Positions 52,009-62,435 of a DNA stretch of 64,000 nt are shown one piece after another. Origin of the DNA: Andalucia godoyi. Taxonomy: Eukaryota; Discoba; Jakobea; Jakobida; Andaluciidae. The DNA lies in contig VRVR01000016.1 in the NCBI GenBank assembly GCA_009859145.1, forward strand, positions 69,780 through 133,779, given 5' to 3'. The notes below the pieces were generated by a model that worked only from the letters and a program-made list of their open reading frames with translations, was not told the origin of the DNA and made no database searches. Numbering within the stretch: the first letter of the stretch is position 1; every line of letters begins with the position of its first letter. The translations under genes were made by a program, and so were the position numbers.

Positions 52009-54516
52009 CTAGTCTGCAACAGATGCGCCCGCAAAGGATGACGATGGGAGGGATTTTCGTGCACGATCGATGCAGGCCGCAATCGTCTCGTTCAGCAGCG
52101 CGAGCCACTCGGTCGTCTCCTCTTGCGTGGCGAGCTTGATCTTTATGCCGTGCTTGGCAGACGAGACCTGCAAGAACCCACTGTCCGTACTGGATGCGGC
52201 ACACGAAATAAGCGGTAGAAACAGCTTCTTGTTGGCAGAAACATCCACATGCAGCAAAACATCAGTCATCAGAACAATTTGAATGGAGTCCGAGGAGCTG
52301 TTCGTGCAGCTTGCTTCACGGATAAGTCCGCGATGAGGCTGAACAAGGTCCTTTAGTTTCAACTCCGTTTGCAATTGCACGAGACGCAACCGGCCCTCGG
52401 CCTCGCGCTTCTTTTCATTGCAGTATGCCGCAACCTGGTGAATGGAATCCTTTGCCTTCAACAAATCCTTGTAATCGACATACGATTCGTCCGAGTGCTT
52501 GACCAGCTCTTTGATCAAGAGCTCATACCGCGGGATTCGTTGAATCGGGGTGATCAGCAGGGACTCGAGCGTGTTGTTCCTGCAGGAAGGGTGTTTTTCA
52601 GCCTGGGCAATAAACCTGAAGAACCGAGAGTTCTTCTTTTTCAGCCTGGAAATGGCATCCATCTGGGCCATGTATCCGTTGATGTAAGCAGTGTACAACT
52701 TGAGCGACGGAATGCGAGCATTGATGGCACGAACGATCGAGTTGTCTCCTCGTCCCTTAATGAGATCATCCAGAAACTCCTTGTTAATCCGGAGCAAGAT
52801 TTCGATTTGTCCAAAAATGCTGGATACCTGATCTTGCGTAAGAATATCTGTGCCACGCAACGGTTCAAGAAACTGGGTCTTGATTGCGTCCAAAATCGAC
52901 ACGTAATTCTTCTCCGTCGAGATTAGCTCGTCAAAAACATGAGGAAGCGTTGGAAAATTGAGAAACGGGTTCGCAGGAACCGGCGCCTGTTCTCCCTCTT
53001 GCTGAGAATTCGCAACTTCATCTTGCAAGACCGAGTCGAAAGTCGTCTGATTCTCGACTGCAGGGGTTTTCGATTTTTCTGGGACAAATGGAGAGGTCGC
53101 AGCAGGATGCGGTGGCGGTGGCGGTGGCGGTGGCGGTGGTCCAATCGATGCTCCTGAGCCTCTACTGTCATCCGATTGATCAACAGATGTCGCCGACGGG
53201 CTTTCGACGCTTGCAGAACAAGATGACGACGAAGATGACGGCAACGCAGCATCGTGGGGCGGCGCGAATCTCGAATTTTGATAACCTTGGTGCAAATGGA
53301 AGGGGCTCAGGGACGACGAATTGCGGTAGCTCGAAATCGTGGAGGAACGCATGCGTTCACGAGGTGCAGTGGAGTGACGATTGGGCTCTTGATGGCGGTC
53401 GATCTCTTGAGACGGAGAGGAAGCACGGGCTGGAGCTTGCGGGGTGCTGTCGTGCTGTCTGACCTGCACATCCGCAACTGCCGCGCGCTCTTGGAGTTCT
53501 CGTGCACTTCGTAGCAACTTCAATTCCGAAGAAATCGAAATGAGCGCCGATCGCAATTCCTTGTTTTCCGATTCCAAGTCCCCAAGACGGCTGGCCATCC
53601 TTTCCATCTCCGCTTTATGCGCGTCGACGAGCGTATCCCGGACAATTGTACTCGGAGGGGACGGTGTTCTTGCAGAGCGCGGATGTCTGCTCGAATACTC
53701 CGATGCCGGTCCCACAGACTGCATGTTGTCATTGGCTTGCTGCACAGACGATGCTGACCGGCCCGAGTATATTCTTGATGTGGTGTCCGCACTTGTACTT
53801 TTCCCAAAATAGGCTTGCTCCTGTCGCCCGACGGAAGAGGGCGACTGGGAGTGGAGTGCTCTGTCAGGAGGCGATACTTCTCCTTCCTTGGAGGCATTGG
53901 AGAGTCCGTAGGAATCGGGCGTCCACTCAACGTGCTGCACGGGAGAGAACATGCCGAATTCGGAATCCCTTCTCTGCTGCGCAATAGCCACAGGAACTCG
54001 ATGTCGGAGAACATCTACTACAATGTCTCGAAGATGAGAATCAACTGCCTTTCTATGCGACGCCATGGTGTCCAATTGACTGTACATTTTCCAAATACCA
54101 ACCGCAGATTGCTGGACATGCGGAACATCTCTCCCTTCGATTCCCCCGCTCAACGCCAGCTTTTTCACTTGCATTTCTGCATTTCTTGACTGCTCTAGAA
54201 AATGTTCATATCGATGCAGTGAAGAGACAAACCCTGCTTCCCTCCGAGTCCGTTGAGACGGCTGTTTTGACTGTGCATCCTGTTCCAATCTCCTCGCAGC
54301 CATGCTCTTGATTCTAAAACGTTCTCTCTGTGCACAGTAATTGATCCAACACGAGTCGTAGTGTCGAGAAACCGCAACAAGATTCTCGGGATCCTGCAAA
54401 AACCGCAGACACAAACGAAGAAACTCGTCCACATGAAACCGATATTGATCACTTTGCACATTATAGCGATGAAGCTGCTCGATGAACCGAAATTCAACAT
54501 CCTTCCGTGCATCCAT
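52009..54516 (-). CDS. Dbl-family RhoGEF (DH-PH)
   Basis: 835 aa. The N-terminal ~320 residues are helical with coiled coil (KAEMERMASRLGDLESENKELRSALISI), followed by a Ser/Pro region with a poly-Pro run (PPPPPPPP near 470). The DH domain starts at about 520: VFDELISTEKNYVSILDAI (CR1), then NKEFLDDLIKGRG, and LESLLITPIQRIPRYELLIKELVKHS (CR3, the most diagnostic). A PH domain follows (about 735-825) with VLMTDVLLHV and TTEWLALLNETIAACI. It activates Rho/Rac GTPases for actin control. The poly-Pro run could bind profilin or SH3 domains. Confidence 0.93.
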   Translation of the reverse strand: MDARKDVEFRFIEQLHRYNVQSDQYRFHVDEFLRLCLRFLQDPENLVAVSRHYDSCWINYCAQRERFRIKSMAARRLEQDAQSKQPSQRTRREAGFVSSLHRYEHFLEQSRNAEMQVKKLALSGGIEGRDVPHVQQSAVGIWKMYSQLDTMASHRKAVDSHLRDIVVDVLRHRVPVAIAQQRRDSEFGMFSPVQHVEWTPDSYGLSNASKEGEVSPPDRALHSQSPSSVGRQEQAYFGKSTSADTTSRIYSGRSASSVQQANDNMQSVGPASEYSSRHPRSARTPSPPSTIVRDTLVDAHKAEMERMASRLGDLESENKELRSALISISSELKLLRSARELQERAAVADVQVRQHDSTPQAPARASSPSQEIDRHQEPNRHSTAPRERMRSSTISSYRNSSSLSPFHLHQGYQNSRFAPPHDAALPSSSSSSCSASVESPSATSVDQSDDSRGSGASIGPPPPPPPPPPHPAATSPFVPEKSKTPAVENQTTFDSVLQDEVANSQQEGEQAPVPANPFLNFPTLPHVFDELISTEKNYVSILDAIKTQFLEPLRGTDILTQDQVSSIFGQIEILLRINKEFLDDLIKGRGDNSIVRAINARIPSLKLYTAYINGYMAQMDAISRLKKKNSRFFRFIAQAEKHPSCRNNTLESLLITPIQRIPRYELLIKELVKHSDESYVDYKDLLKAKDSIHQVAAYCNEKKREAEGRLRLVQLQTELKLKDLVQPHRGLIREASCTNSSSDSIQIVLMTDVLLHVDVSANKKLFLPLISCAASSTDSGFLQVSSAKHGIKIKLATQEETTEWLALLNETIAACIDRARKSLPSSSFAGASVAD

Positions 54517-54687
54517 TTGCGTTTCTGGTCCACCGTTTTGTATTATTTTTTTTTTTTAAATTAAAAAATAAAAAATAAAAAACCAAAGAAACTGCGTGGA
54601 CCAATCTACTCGCTCGTCTTGTCACCCCAAATTTCCAATCACGCAGCAGCACATCGATGAATGATGCAATAATCGAGCAAATGTATG

Positions 54688-54720
<33 letters not shown>

Positions 54721-54756
54721 ATGTATATAAATCATCCTACACATTGTGGACAAACC
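54517..54756. other. 5' flank of RhoGEF with TA/TG microsatellite
   Basis: Poly-T/A next to the ATG and a TA/TG run at 54684-54730. No gene is supported. Confidence 0.5.
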
Positions 54757-55310
54757 GTTGAATAATAGCACGTCATTGTCGTGCATATGGAAGCACACAT
54801 AAACAGACACGGTCAATACTGGCCGACACCAGCACGTTTTATTTCACAGGCATTCGTGCTTACGCACGCTCGGCCAAAATTCAGCTTGCGACACAGGCCC
54901 TGCATTTTCGACACTCTTTAACGCAGCATCCGTAGCCATCTATTCTATCATTCGTTGGGTCCACTTTTTAATTCAAATAGGGGCGTGAGTGCGCTGGGAT
55001 GACGCATTCGCCTACGCCTACGCCGCTCGATACAGGGCCTCCTAGGTCCCGCAGACCTCCTAAGAGACCGCGTGTCACTACGCCTGCTGCTAGGGCCGTC
55101 AGAATCAAAATGCACCCTTCTCAGGAACAACGCGTCACGCTGAGAAAGTGGCTCACCGATTGATCGAGATTGGGAACGGAGCGCGGATCATTTATCTGAA
55201 GAATGCCGTGAGGCGTATTGGGGGGCCGATCCCCTTCCCGGCAACGGGATGCAAGGATTGAATATGCACGTCTGTTCGTAGATATGCATGTTCAGTGTAT
55301 AACGTAGGCG
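54757..55310 (+). mobile_element. Element FzN, copy B: internally deleted TnpB/Fanzor-like transposon
   Basis: The full-length partner of copy A (26747-27296), in the same orientation. The left end has its own palindrome (GCACG...CGTGC, near 54768-54785). By eye the outer parts differ from copy A at about one base in seven to ten, whereas the stretch 55001-55187 differs at only two positions. That stretch carries a 54-codon ORF beginning at a true ATG. The right end keeps the GGGG...CCCC pair and a TTCG-loop hairpin with one mismatch, and ends at AACGTAGGCG. It lies upstream of the 546-aa unknown gene. Confidence 0.72.
54999..55163 (+). CDS. 54-aa TnpB/Fanzor N-terminal remnant ORF in copy B
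   Basis: ATG 54999 to TGA 55161-55163. The first 35 residues are Pro/Thr/Arg-rich with an NLS-like RRPPKRPR, and the rest is VRIKMHPSQEQRVTLRKWLTD, the expected N-terminal helix of TnpB/Fanzor. The following DNA, in another frame, reads ARIIYLKNA, so the original gene was longer and is interrupted. Differences to copy A inside the ORF are the start codon and two synonymous third positions. Whether the peptide is made is unknown; nuclease function is excluded because the RuvC part is absent. Confidence 0.45.
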   Translation: MTHSPTPTPLDTGPPRSRRPPKRPRVTTPAARAVRIKMHPSQEQRVTLRKWLTD

Positions 55311-55663
55311 TGCTTTACAGTAAAACAAATTTTTTTTGGAAGCTGTAGCTCCAAGCATCAATTCGCAACGGCTAATCGAAAACATTCGAACACGGATTCT
55401 CTCGACGATCAAAAATAATAAGAAAAAAACCATAAAGGCGTTTTTTCCGTTTCATTAATATATTTTATTTTTCTTATATCTCTCTGTTTTTGCACAAAAA
55501 AGAGCCTTTTTCATTTTTCACTTGTTTTTCTTTTCTTTTTTAATTTTATCATTGTATTATTTTGTTGAATCGGAATTTTGTTCTGGTTATTTCTTGTTAT
55601 TTATTCTAGGAGTGCTGCTGCTGCCGCCTGGCTTCTTCTGGTCTCGTCGCGGTGTAGGAGGGA
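55311..55663. other. 5' flank of unknown gene, AT-rich
   Basis: 350 bp of A/T-rich DNA with long T-runs, between the element and the next ATG. Nothing recognisable. Confidence 0.5.
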
Positions 55664-57304
55664 ATGCTTCGAGGAGGAAAGATCGACGAGGAAGCACTTT
55701 TGGAGTCGGAAATTGCAGATTTGGATCTTCGAGCATCCAAGCACAGAACACCAACATCTCCACCGTATTCATACCAAGACTTTTCAAAGCTTTCGGAGGA
55801 TGATCGTCGCAGACTCATGATTTGCATGTTCAAAATGCCTCGACAATCGGTTCGAGAGCTATTCCGCGATTCGAAAACTGGCGTGATCTTTGTTCGATGC
55901 CATATTGATCAGCAAGTCGAAGAAGAACGGGTGCGAGAAGTCCTCAGAGAACGGGATGCATACATGGTGGAGGCACTTCGAAGAGAAAAACTGCATGATG
56001 CTCATTATCGAGGACGGGCTTCGTTCTTGGATACAGAACCGATGTTTAGTTCTCCGGTTTCGCAGCGCTCCACTTCCGCAAGACCTGCTTCTGCCAAGGC
56101 CTCGTATTCTTCAGTGCCAGCTGCTTCTGCGCGTAAGACCAAAGGATTCTCGGATGTCAAGCCCATTACGTGGACGCGACGCCTGATTAGTCGCATTTTC
56201 GACGCAAAGTTCCATGCATTGGATACTGAATTGTCTCAAGGAAAGGAGCAGCCGGCGAGCACGGATTTTTCAGCTTTTGTCTTTGATTGGCTTGCGAAGA
56301 CCTTTGGACTTGAGGAAATCGTCAAACAGACATCCATTGAACTGGTGGCGAGCACACAGGCATATGCACGATACGATAAGCTCATGCTTTTGTTTCAGGA
56401 GTTCTTGAATGGAAATTTGGGCGCACTTGTTCTTGTGTTCTTTTTAATGGCAAGGTCCAAGGTGTACTCAGAAAGGGAAGTGAAGCTTGTGGAGCAGCGT
56501 CATGGCCACCTGCTCATTCCAGGAAATGCGGTCCAACGGCTGCTGCACTCCATTCTCAGAGAATTCCCCATCGAGCTCTACGAGAACTCGTTGCAAGAAC
56601 TTGGACAACAGCATCTGAATCGAAAAACTAGCAAATTCATAGATATTCCGATTTACGATCTATTGTATACTGTCACTGTGCAGTTTGCACAGCTGAATGC
56701 CGAATTTGAGGGTGACCAGAAGGAAGCCCAGAACCAGAGTATTCGAGACCAGGTGTATCGCTCCCGGATGATGCACGATGAAGACCGTGTTCGCCGGGCC
56801 GCGGAACTACTGGTGAGTCCCCGCCGAGCCGCGTCTTTTGGCAGTCCCTCGCAGTCTCCAGCGTTCAAGGATGATGGAGGTTCAGCTGGCTACGGTGGAG
56901 GAAGCAGGCGAAGCCCGCCCCGTGCAGGCTCCGCTGCCTTCCCGGACTCCCGCGAAGGACGCCATGCCCGACGGACGTCGAACGCAGACGATAGCATGAA
57001 CATGTCGAATGATGACGACGACGGAGAGGCAGATCCGCAGGACCGGATCATCGAGCGGTTAGCAATGGGTGACTTTCACGGATTTGAGATGCAGACGTTC
57101 GAGAATGCGCAGTCGCCTGCAAACGACACCGCAGCTTCCTTCGAAGACTCGACGGTTGAAAACCAGAACAATGTCGCGTCCAATCACGAGCTGGACAGCC
57201 CGTCGACTGGTGCTAGCGCTGATGCTCACTTGAATTCGATGCATTACAGCCACATTGGCGATGACACTGCGGAAACGGAGAGCGGTGCGGACTATGCGAT
57301 GTGA
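55664..57304 (+). CDS. Unknown coiled-coil/helical protein (546 aa)
   Basis: A long uninterrupted ORF from ATG 55664. Residues 40-120 are helical and charged (EEERVREVLRERDAYMVEALRREKL). The central part (about 165-345) looks like a folded helical domain: ITWTRRLISRIFDAKFHALD, FVFDWLAKTFGLEEIVKQTSIELVAS, DKLMLLFQEFLNGNLGALVLVFFLMARSKVY, and FIDIPIYDLLYTVTVQFAQL. The C-terminus is Ser/Gly/Asp-rich. I cannot assign it; conserved helical proteins of this build are common among ciliary and cytoskeletal proteins, but that is a guess. Confidence 0.7.
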   Translation: MLRGGKIDEEALLESEIADLDLRASKHRTPTSPPYSYQDFSKLSEDDRRRLMICMFKMPRQSVRELFRDSKTGVIFVRCHIDQQVEEERVREVLRERDAYMVEALRREKLHDAHYRGRASFLDTEPMFSSPVSQRSTSARPASAKASYSSVPAASARKTKGFSDVKPITWTRRLISRIFDAKFHALDTELSQGKEQPASTDFSAFVFDWLAKTFGLEEIVKQTSIELVASTQAYARYDKLMLLFQEFLNGNLGALVLVFFLMARSKVYSEREVKLVEQRHGHLLIPGNAVQRLLHSILREFPIELYENSLQELGQQHLNRKTSKFIDIPIYDLLYTVTVQFAQLNAEFEGDQKEAQNQSIRDQVYRSRMMHDEDRVRRAAELLVSPRRAASFGSPSQSPAFKDDGGSAGYGGGSRRSPPRAGSAAFPDSREGRHARRTSNADDSMNMSNDDDDGEADPQDRIIERLAMGDFHGFEMQTFENAQSPANDTAASFEDSTVENQNNVASNHELDSPSTGASADAHLNSMHYSHIGDDTAETESGADYAM

Positions 57305-57401
57305 TCAGCAAAATTCGTCGGACGACGGAAACACCAAAGAAGCAGTTTATTTAAAATACCTGAAACCAAAAAAAAAAAAAAAAAGTATTTGTCTTATTCA
57401 T

Positions 57402-58565
57402 TTAGTGTACCTCCCCAATCTTGGATCCCAGTCCTTTTGCGAGCTCTTGCATGGAGACTTGTGCCGTTCCTCTTCTCTTTGCGTGCGGCTGCGACGCATC
57501 AAATTTCCATCCAATCAGGTACATGACTTGGAATGTTGCCAGCACTTCTTCACCCTCTGCAGCCTCGGGATTTCCGAACATGCTTTGGTAAATCGCAGCA
57601 GCGCTCATGAGCGTGTCTCTGCTTATGAATCCGCGGCGATGTTTGATCGAATTACTCTCTTCCATGAACCAGAGATGCTGCATCAGCGTAAACGCATCGG
57701 GATACGGCACCGTGATCGTATCCACATCCACTCCGGGCAGCGAAAACGCGGCTCTTGAAAGAAGATTTCCAGCATCCCGAAATCCTGCCATCGGCGATAT
57801 GTACGCAGCCAACCCGGACTCTCGTTCTTGTTGTGCCAACGTCAGACTGATCCTCAACTCTTTCAGCGTGTCACCACCCAGCATCGCACCAAGAAACAGC
57901 CCGTCAGGCTTCAGCGACCGTTCAATCTGAATCAGCGAACCTGGAATGTCATTCACCCAGTGCAAACACAGCGGTGACAGAACCGCATCAAACGTGTTTT
58001 CCTCAAATGGAAGCGATTCTTCGTCCACAACGAGCGTGGAATGCTTGAAGCTGGCGGGAAGCAACTGCTCGTCTTGCATGACCCTCACTGCCCGATCCAG
58101 CGCAGCTTGACTCATATCTGTGCTAACCACTTCTGCGACGGAGGACCGAGAGCCGGCAAGAGCCGGAGCGACCAGATCTGCAGGACCCCCGAGGTTCAGA
58201 ACCTTTGGAAACGCCCGACTGATGTCCTCCAGTCGATCGACTAGTCGAGACACAATCTCCTTCTTTAAGTATCTGTAATCATCCACATTCTGCACCTTGT
58301 TAACCGCTTCTTTTTGTGTCCGTTTCAAATCTCGGTTAAAAACTTCTCTGGAAATGGGGGGGAAAATTCAAAAATTCAAAAATACAACAGGAATTGCAAA
58401 TGATGAAGTCAGTGTTAAACAAGGCAACGCGGCGGAATCCATAAAACACAACCACACACAGAAAAGAAGGAGGAAGACGTCATACATTGTGCTGCCAGCT
58501 TGAGAAGCTGAAAATCGGCGTGTAACAATGCACCTTGTGCCCTGCCTTACAGCATTTTGCAACAT
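57402..58565 (-). CDS. NDUFAF5: NDUFAF5 complex I assembly factor (methyltransferase-fold), two exons
   Basis: Exon 1 is 58486-58565 and exon 2 is 57402-58347, separated by a 138-nt intron with donor GTATGA and acceptor CCCCATTTCCAG; the joined frame gives 341 aa. Exon 1 supplies a mitochondrial presequence (MLQNAVRQGTRCIVTRRFS); the splice leads into EVFNRDLKRTQKEA, the conserved family start, which lacks any ATG in exon 2. The SAM-methyltransferase fold follows (VLNLGGPADLVAPAL, FDAVLSPLCLHWVNDIP), then LWFMEESNSIKHRRGFISRDTLMSAAAIYQSMF and TFQVMYLIGWKFDASQ, specific to NDUFAF5. It hydroxylates an Arg of NDUFS7 during complex I assembly. Confidence 0.93.
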
Positions 58566-58923
<358 letters not shown>

Positions 58924-58937
58924 AGGGAGCATAGGCG

Positions 58938-59693
58938 ATGCAGATACGCGGTGAGCGATTTGTTGGACCAGAGTCCAAGCGCAGGTATGAAGCTGCATTA
59001 CTGCTGCAGTCTGTGTTCAAACGACATTTGTGCCAGCGTTCCCTTCGAGACGCAAAAGAAGAATTTCAGCGGCTTGTTGCGGACATTGATGGAGAAGACT
59101 GGGTGCTTTCGAAAGATCAAGGCAATGTCGTTCCAAAGAGATTTCCCGTGCCCTTTCATGCTCCTCTGGTCGTGCAGAGACAGACTCTGACAGAAGACCC
59201 GGTTCCGCAAAGCCAGCAGCCGGTGCTGGTCTACGAAGAGGATGCCTCCAATATCGTCTCGGTGTCACCTGTCCAGGAAGAGGGCGGGCATGCGGATGTA
59301 TCGATGGCTGTGCAGACGGAAGCAGAAAAGGCGTCACATCAAACCCAAACTGGTGACGATTCAGAATCGTCTCTGGGATCTGACTTTTGGAAAAGAAGAT
59401 GTGAGGTTCTGGAGTTTGTCCAAGATTCTGCAGATCATTCTGCGGACATGCAGTTTGATCTGGACAGTGACTTTCTGGGTGGTCGCAATGCTTCGAAGGA
59501 CATTGGCTCCGTGGAGTCTCTCGAGTCCGAGCGGACTCTCAAAGCGCTTTTGAATGCTCCCGTGGACGCGACAGAACTGTCGGCATCAGAGATGAAGAAA
59601 CTCGAGTTGGAAATGGAATTGCTAATTGCAAAAGAAGCGTTGCGAGTTCGCCAGGAGTTCCTGAGGCAGATGAAGGCGCACGGGCATCGATAG
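58938..59693 (+). CDS. IQCC: IQ-motif protein, IQCC-like
   Basis: 251 aa, similar in size to animal IQCC. The N-terminal [21 protein letters not shown] is an IQ-type helix, followed by [20 protein letters not shown] and KRFPVPF, paralleling IQCC (Y/F-x-x-IV-x-x-I/V-E-G ... L-x-W/D ... RPxF). The C-terminus [26 protein letters not shown] parallels IQCC's [21 protein letters not shown]. The middle is acidic and Ser-rich. IQ motifs bind calmodulin or light chains; the family is linked to cilia. Similarity is short, so homology is likely but not certain. Confidence 0.58.
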
Positions 59694-59858
59694 CATTCGA
59701 GGGGAGTGAAAATCTGTTTGGTTTGTAATCTGTGTGCGCGCTTCCCCCCCCGTTTTCCATATTATTTTTTCCTTCTTTTTTATTTCTTTGTTTGAAATGA
59801 CTGTGTATTTGAATGTGTTGCATTACCTCCCTCGGTTGTTCTTTCATCCGAAAACCAT

Positions 59859-62435
59859 TCATACCTGTCTCGTCTTGTTGTAATATCTAGGCCCAGGAAG
59901 CGTCAGGACAAACTCATCAAATTCTGCGCTCCGTTTCTTGGCAGCAAGCAGCGCTGCCTTGCGAGATTGTCGCGTGGACATTCCTGCTGGGATCGTCCCT
60001 TGCTCGAGAACGAGCCGATCGGAGATGATTTTTTCATATTCTCGACCCCGGCTCTTCAGTACCTTTTCGAAAACAGGAACTGTCTTGAGGAGATGCTTCT
60101 TGAGTTTCTTTTCGGGGTGTAGTTCGGGGTCTACAAACTCCTGCAGTTGCTGAACGACTGCCACGTCGTCCGTCCACAACCACTCCTCGGCCTCAAGCTT
60201 CTTCCTCGCAGCCTCGCGCTCTTCCACCTCGTACATGAGAAACTTGTTCTCCCGCTCCAGATTCTTGCGGACAGTTTCATCCATGTCAACATCCTTGGGC
60301 GGTTCTTCGCCAGATCCGTCGGTTGCAAGAGACTCGAGTGATCGGTTCAGAGAATCGCGGCTCTTACTCTTGGACAACTTCTTGGAGTTGATCAGCATGT
60401 CGATGGGCCTCGTGATTTGCTCAGTGCCCGATTGAATCTCTGAATCCGTGCTGTCATCGTTGTCCAGCAACGATTGGGTCTTTCGTTTTCCGCTTTCCGA
60501 CTTCACCGGTGACTCGTCCATGAACCCAGCAGGAGGAACAAAGGTCGACAAACGCTGCCGATCAGCATTTACATCCGTGTACTGGATTTCGGTGGATTCG
60601 CGCGAGACATGACGTTCAATGAACAGCCGGCCTGATTTGTCTCTGTGGGACATCAAGTTCGAGCCAAAGAACCAGTATCGGTCCCCGGTTCGATCGACCC
60701 CAAGTGGGGATCCCCTGAATTCGAGTTTTTCAATCTCCTTGGACACGAAATCGGCACGCTCTTCAATTTTCTTTTGCAATCGTTGGGCCTGCAACGGAAC
60801 TGTGTTTGGATCCTTGAGAACCTTGGTATCTTCTGCATCGAGCGCACGCTGTTCCTTACGGTAAACGTCAATCTGGCTAACTCGATAATCGACATCGGAG
60901 CGGATCCTGGAAGATTCGCAAGTTTCGTCGGCAAGAAACCGCATCAACGCCACTCGGTCAGAAAACGGGAGTTTTGCAAAGCCGTATGCAATGAGCCTCT
61001 GCCTGGCATCCACCAAAGAAATGCTCGAGAACGCGGTTCGTCTTCCGTCTTTGTTGTTTGCAAAGACCATGCGATTGTGATGGTCCACATCGTCCACGAA
61101 ATCATTGTACAGCAAATACGTGGAGAATGCCGCTTCCCAGTGTGCTCGGACATCTTCGAGAACGTGTTCCGGCATCTTGGCACGGATCTTCTCTTGGTCT
61201 TCTAGAACAATTCGAAGCATGCACACAATTGCTTCGTAAACAAGAGGAGTGATGCTTCCCTCGTATTCGATCGACTGATACAAATCCTCAAAGGAGAATG
61301 ACGGAGTCAGTCGAAGCACTTTCCAGAAGCGATTCAGAAAATCCCATAAAGAGAGCACTTCGCCGTACAAAAAGGGGGACTGTTTGTTGTCCATATCATG
61401 CGGGATCGTCTCCAGACCTGTTGGCACACCCGTTTTGTCGTCGACGAGTAAAGACCACGGGAACAGTCCTCGAACAAATGCATCATCTCGTGGCTTGAGC
61501 GACAATGGAGTCTTCCACTTTACCTCGGAAGACGAGGCCTTCCTTCGCTTTGCTGCAGGCGTTTCAGCATCTTCTGATTTTGCCTTGCGTGCGGCAGCCT
61601 TCTTCTTCGATCCATCCTTTGGTCCTTGCCCTTGCTCTTGCTCTTGCCCTTGCCCTTGCCCTTGCCCTTGCTCTTGCTTCTCCTTGGCCTTCTCTTTTCC
61701 ATTCTTTGACTGGTCATTCTCATCAACGGGAACGGATCCAGCCAATGACTTGACAATCCACACATGTGTTTTGGTATTCTTTGACGCCACTCCTTTCAGC
61801 CACATTCTGATCAGCGTCTTCGACACGACTGGTTTTTGCCTCTGCACGTCTCGAAACGAAATATCGTGATGCTCAACTTCATCCAAACGCCGCACACGAA
61901 ACGTTCTCGAGTCATTGATTCTCTCTTGCTCTTTTTTGGATTCCTCGCCCAGCATTGCATGTGCAACACCGACAATAGGCATCTTCTTCAGCACTGCAGG
62001 ATTCGTCAATTCTGCCTCGATCATGATTGGATACAACAAATCCGAGTCATGCTGGAGATCCGCAAACGAAACTTCGCCTTCGAAAACACTCAGCTCCACT
62101 CGTTCATACAGCGCATTCACCAAATCAGAAATATTCAGTCTCGACCCATGTACGTTTCGCTCCAGTGCCGACTCGAGGAACACCGGAAACTGCTGAACAG
62201 TCTCCTGGTAGTTGCGTTCCGAAACAAGCGCTTCTTCAAATCGAAGGCCCGATTTCCCGGTGAACTTGCAAGTCCAGCGCTTGCTCTGATACTCAAGAAT
62301 TCGCTGCACATACTCCTCATAATCCAAAAACACTTCTCCGGTAAACCGGACTTCAAAGTACGATGTCCCCTCTGGCATTTCAGACGCAGGTGGCCGCAGA
62401 AGAGGCTCCCATTCGCGACCGTCTTTCAAAGGCAT
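59859..62435 (-). CDS. Acf1/BAZ1-like (WAC-DDT-WHIM) ISWI chromatin-remodelling subunit
   Basis: 858 aa from ATG 62435 (MPLKDGREWEPLL, the usual family start). The WAC domain is at about 20-125: EVRFTGEVFLDYEEYVQRILEYQSKRWTCKFTGKSGLRFEEAL. A DDT-like helix set (LWDFLNRFWKVLRLTPSFSFEDLYQSI) lies near 380, then WHIM1 (VDARQRLIAYGFAKLPFSDRVALMRFLADETC) and WHIM2 (LEFRGSPLGVDRTGDRYWFF). These contact linker DNA and the ISWI ATPase. A Lys/Gln-Gly repeat (GQGQGQGQ) lies near 275 and an SKKK NLS near 300. No bromodomain or PHD finger is present, as in yeast Itc1. The stop is embedded in CAG-GTATGA, the donor form used by other introns here, so a 3' exon is possible. Confidence 0.88.
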   Translation of the reverse strand: MPLKDGREWEPLLRPPASEMPEGTSYFEVRFTGEVFLDYEEYVQRILEYQSKRWTCKFTGKSGLRFEEALVSERNYQETVQQFPVFLESALERNVHGSRLNISDLVNALYERVELSVFEGEVSFADLQHDSDLLYPIMIEAELTNPAVLKKMPIVGVAHAMLGEESKKEQERINDSRTFRVRRLDEVEHHDISFRDVQRQKPVVSKTLIRMWLKGVASKNTKTHVWIVKSLAGSVPVDENDQSKNGKEKAKEKQEQGQGQGQGQEQEQGQGPKDGSKKKAAARKAKSEDAETPAAKRRKASSSEVKWKTPLSLKPRDDAFVRGLFPWSLLVDDKTGVPTGLETIPHDMDNKQSPFLYGEVLSLWDFLNRFWKVLRLTPSFSFEDLYQSIEYEGSITPLVYEAIVCMLRIVLEDQEKIRAKMPEHVLEDVRAHWEAAFSTYLLYNDFVDDVDHHNRMVFANNKDGRRTAFSSISLVDARQRLIAYGFAKLPFSDRVALMRFLADETCESSRIRSDVDYRVSQIDVYRKEQRALDAEDTKVLKDPNTVPLQAQRLQKKIEERADFVSKEIEKLEFRGSPLGVDRTGDRYWFFGSNLMSHRDKSGRLFIERHVSRESTEIQYTDVNADRQRLSTFVPPAGFMDESPVKSESGKRKTQSLLDNDDSTDSEIQSGTEQITRPIDMLINSKKLSKSKSRDSLNRSLESLATDGSGEEPPKDVDMDETVRKNLERENKFLMYEVEEREAARKKLEAEEWLWTDDVAVVQQLQEFVDPELHPEKKLKKHLLKTVPVFEKVLKSRGREYEKIISDRLVLEQGTIPAGMSTRQSRKAALLAAKKRSAEFDEFVLTLPGPRYYNKTRQV

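Noticed and set aside
51375..52082. 235-codon minus-strand ORF opposite the NlpC/P60-like gene
   Set aside because: Antisense shadow; the plus-strand frame has a signal peptide and a complete catalytic layout.
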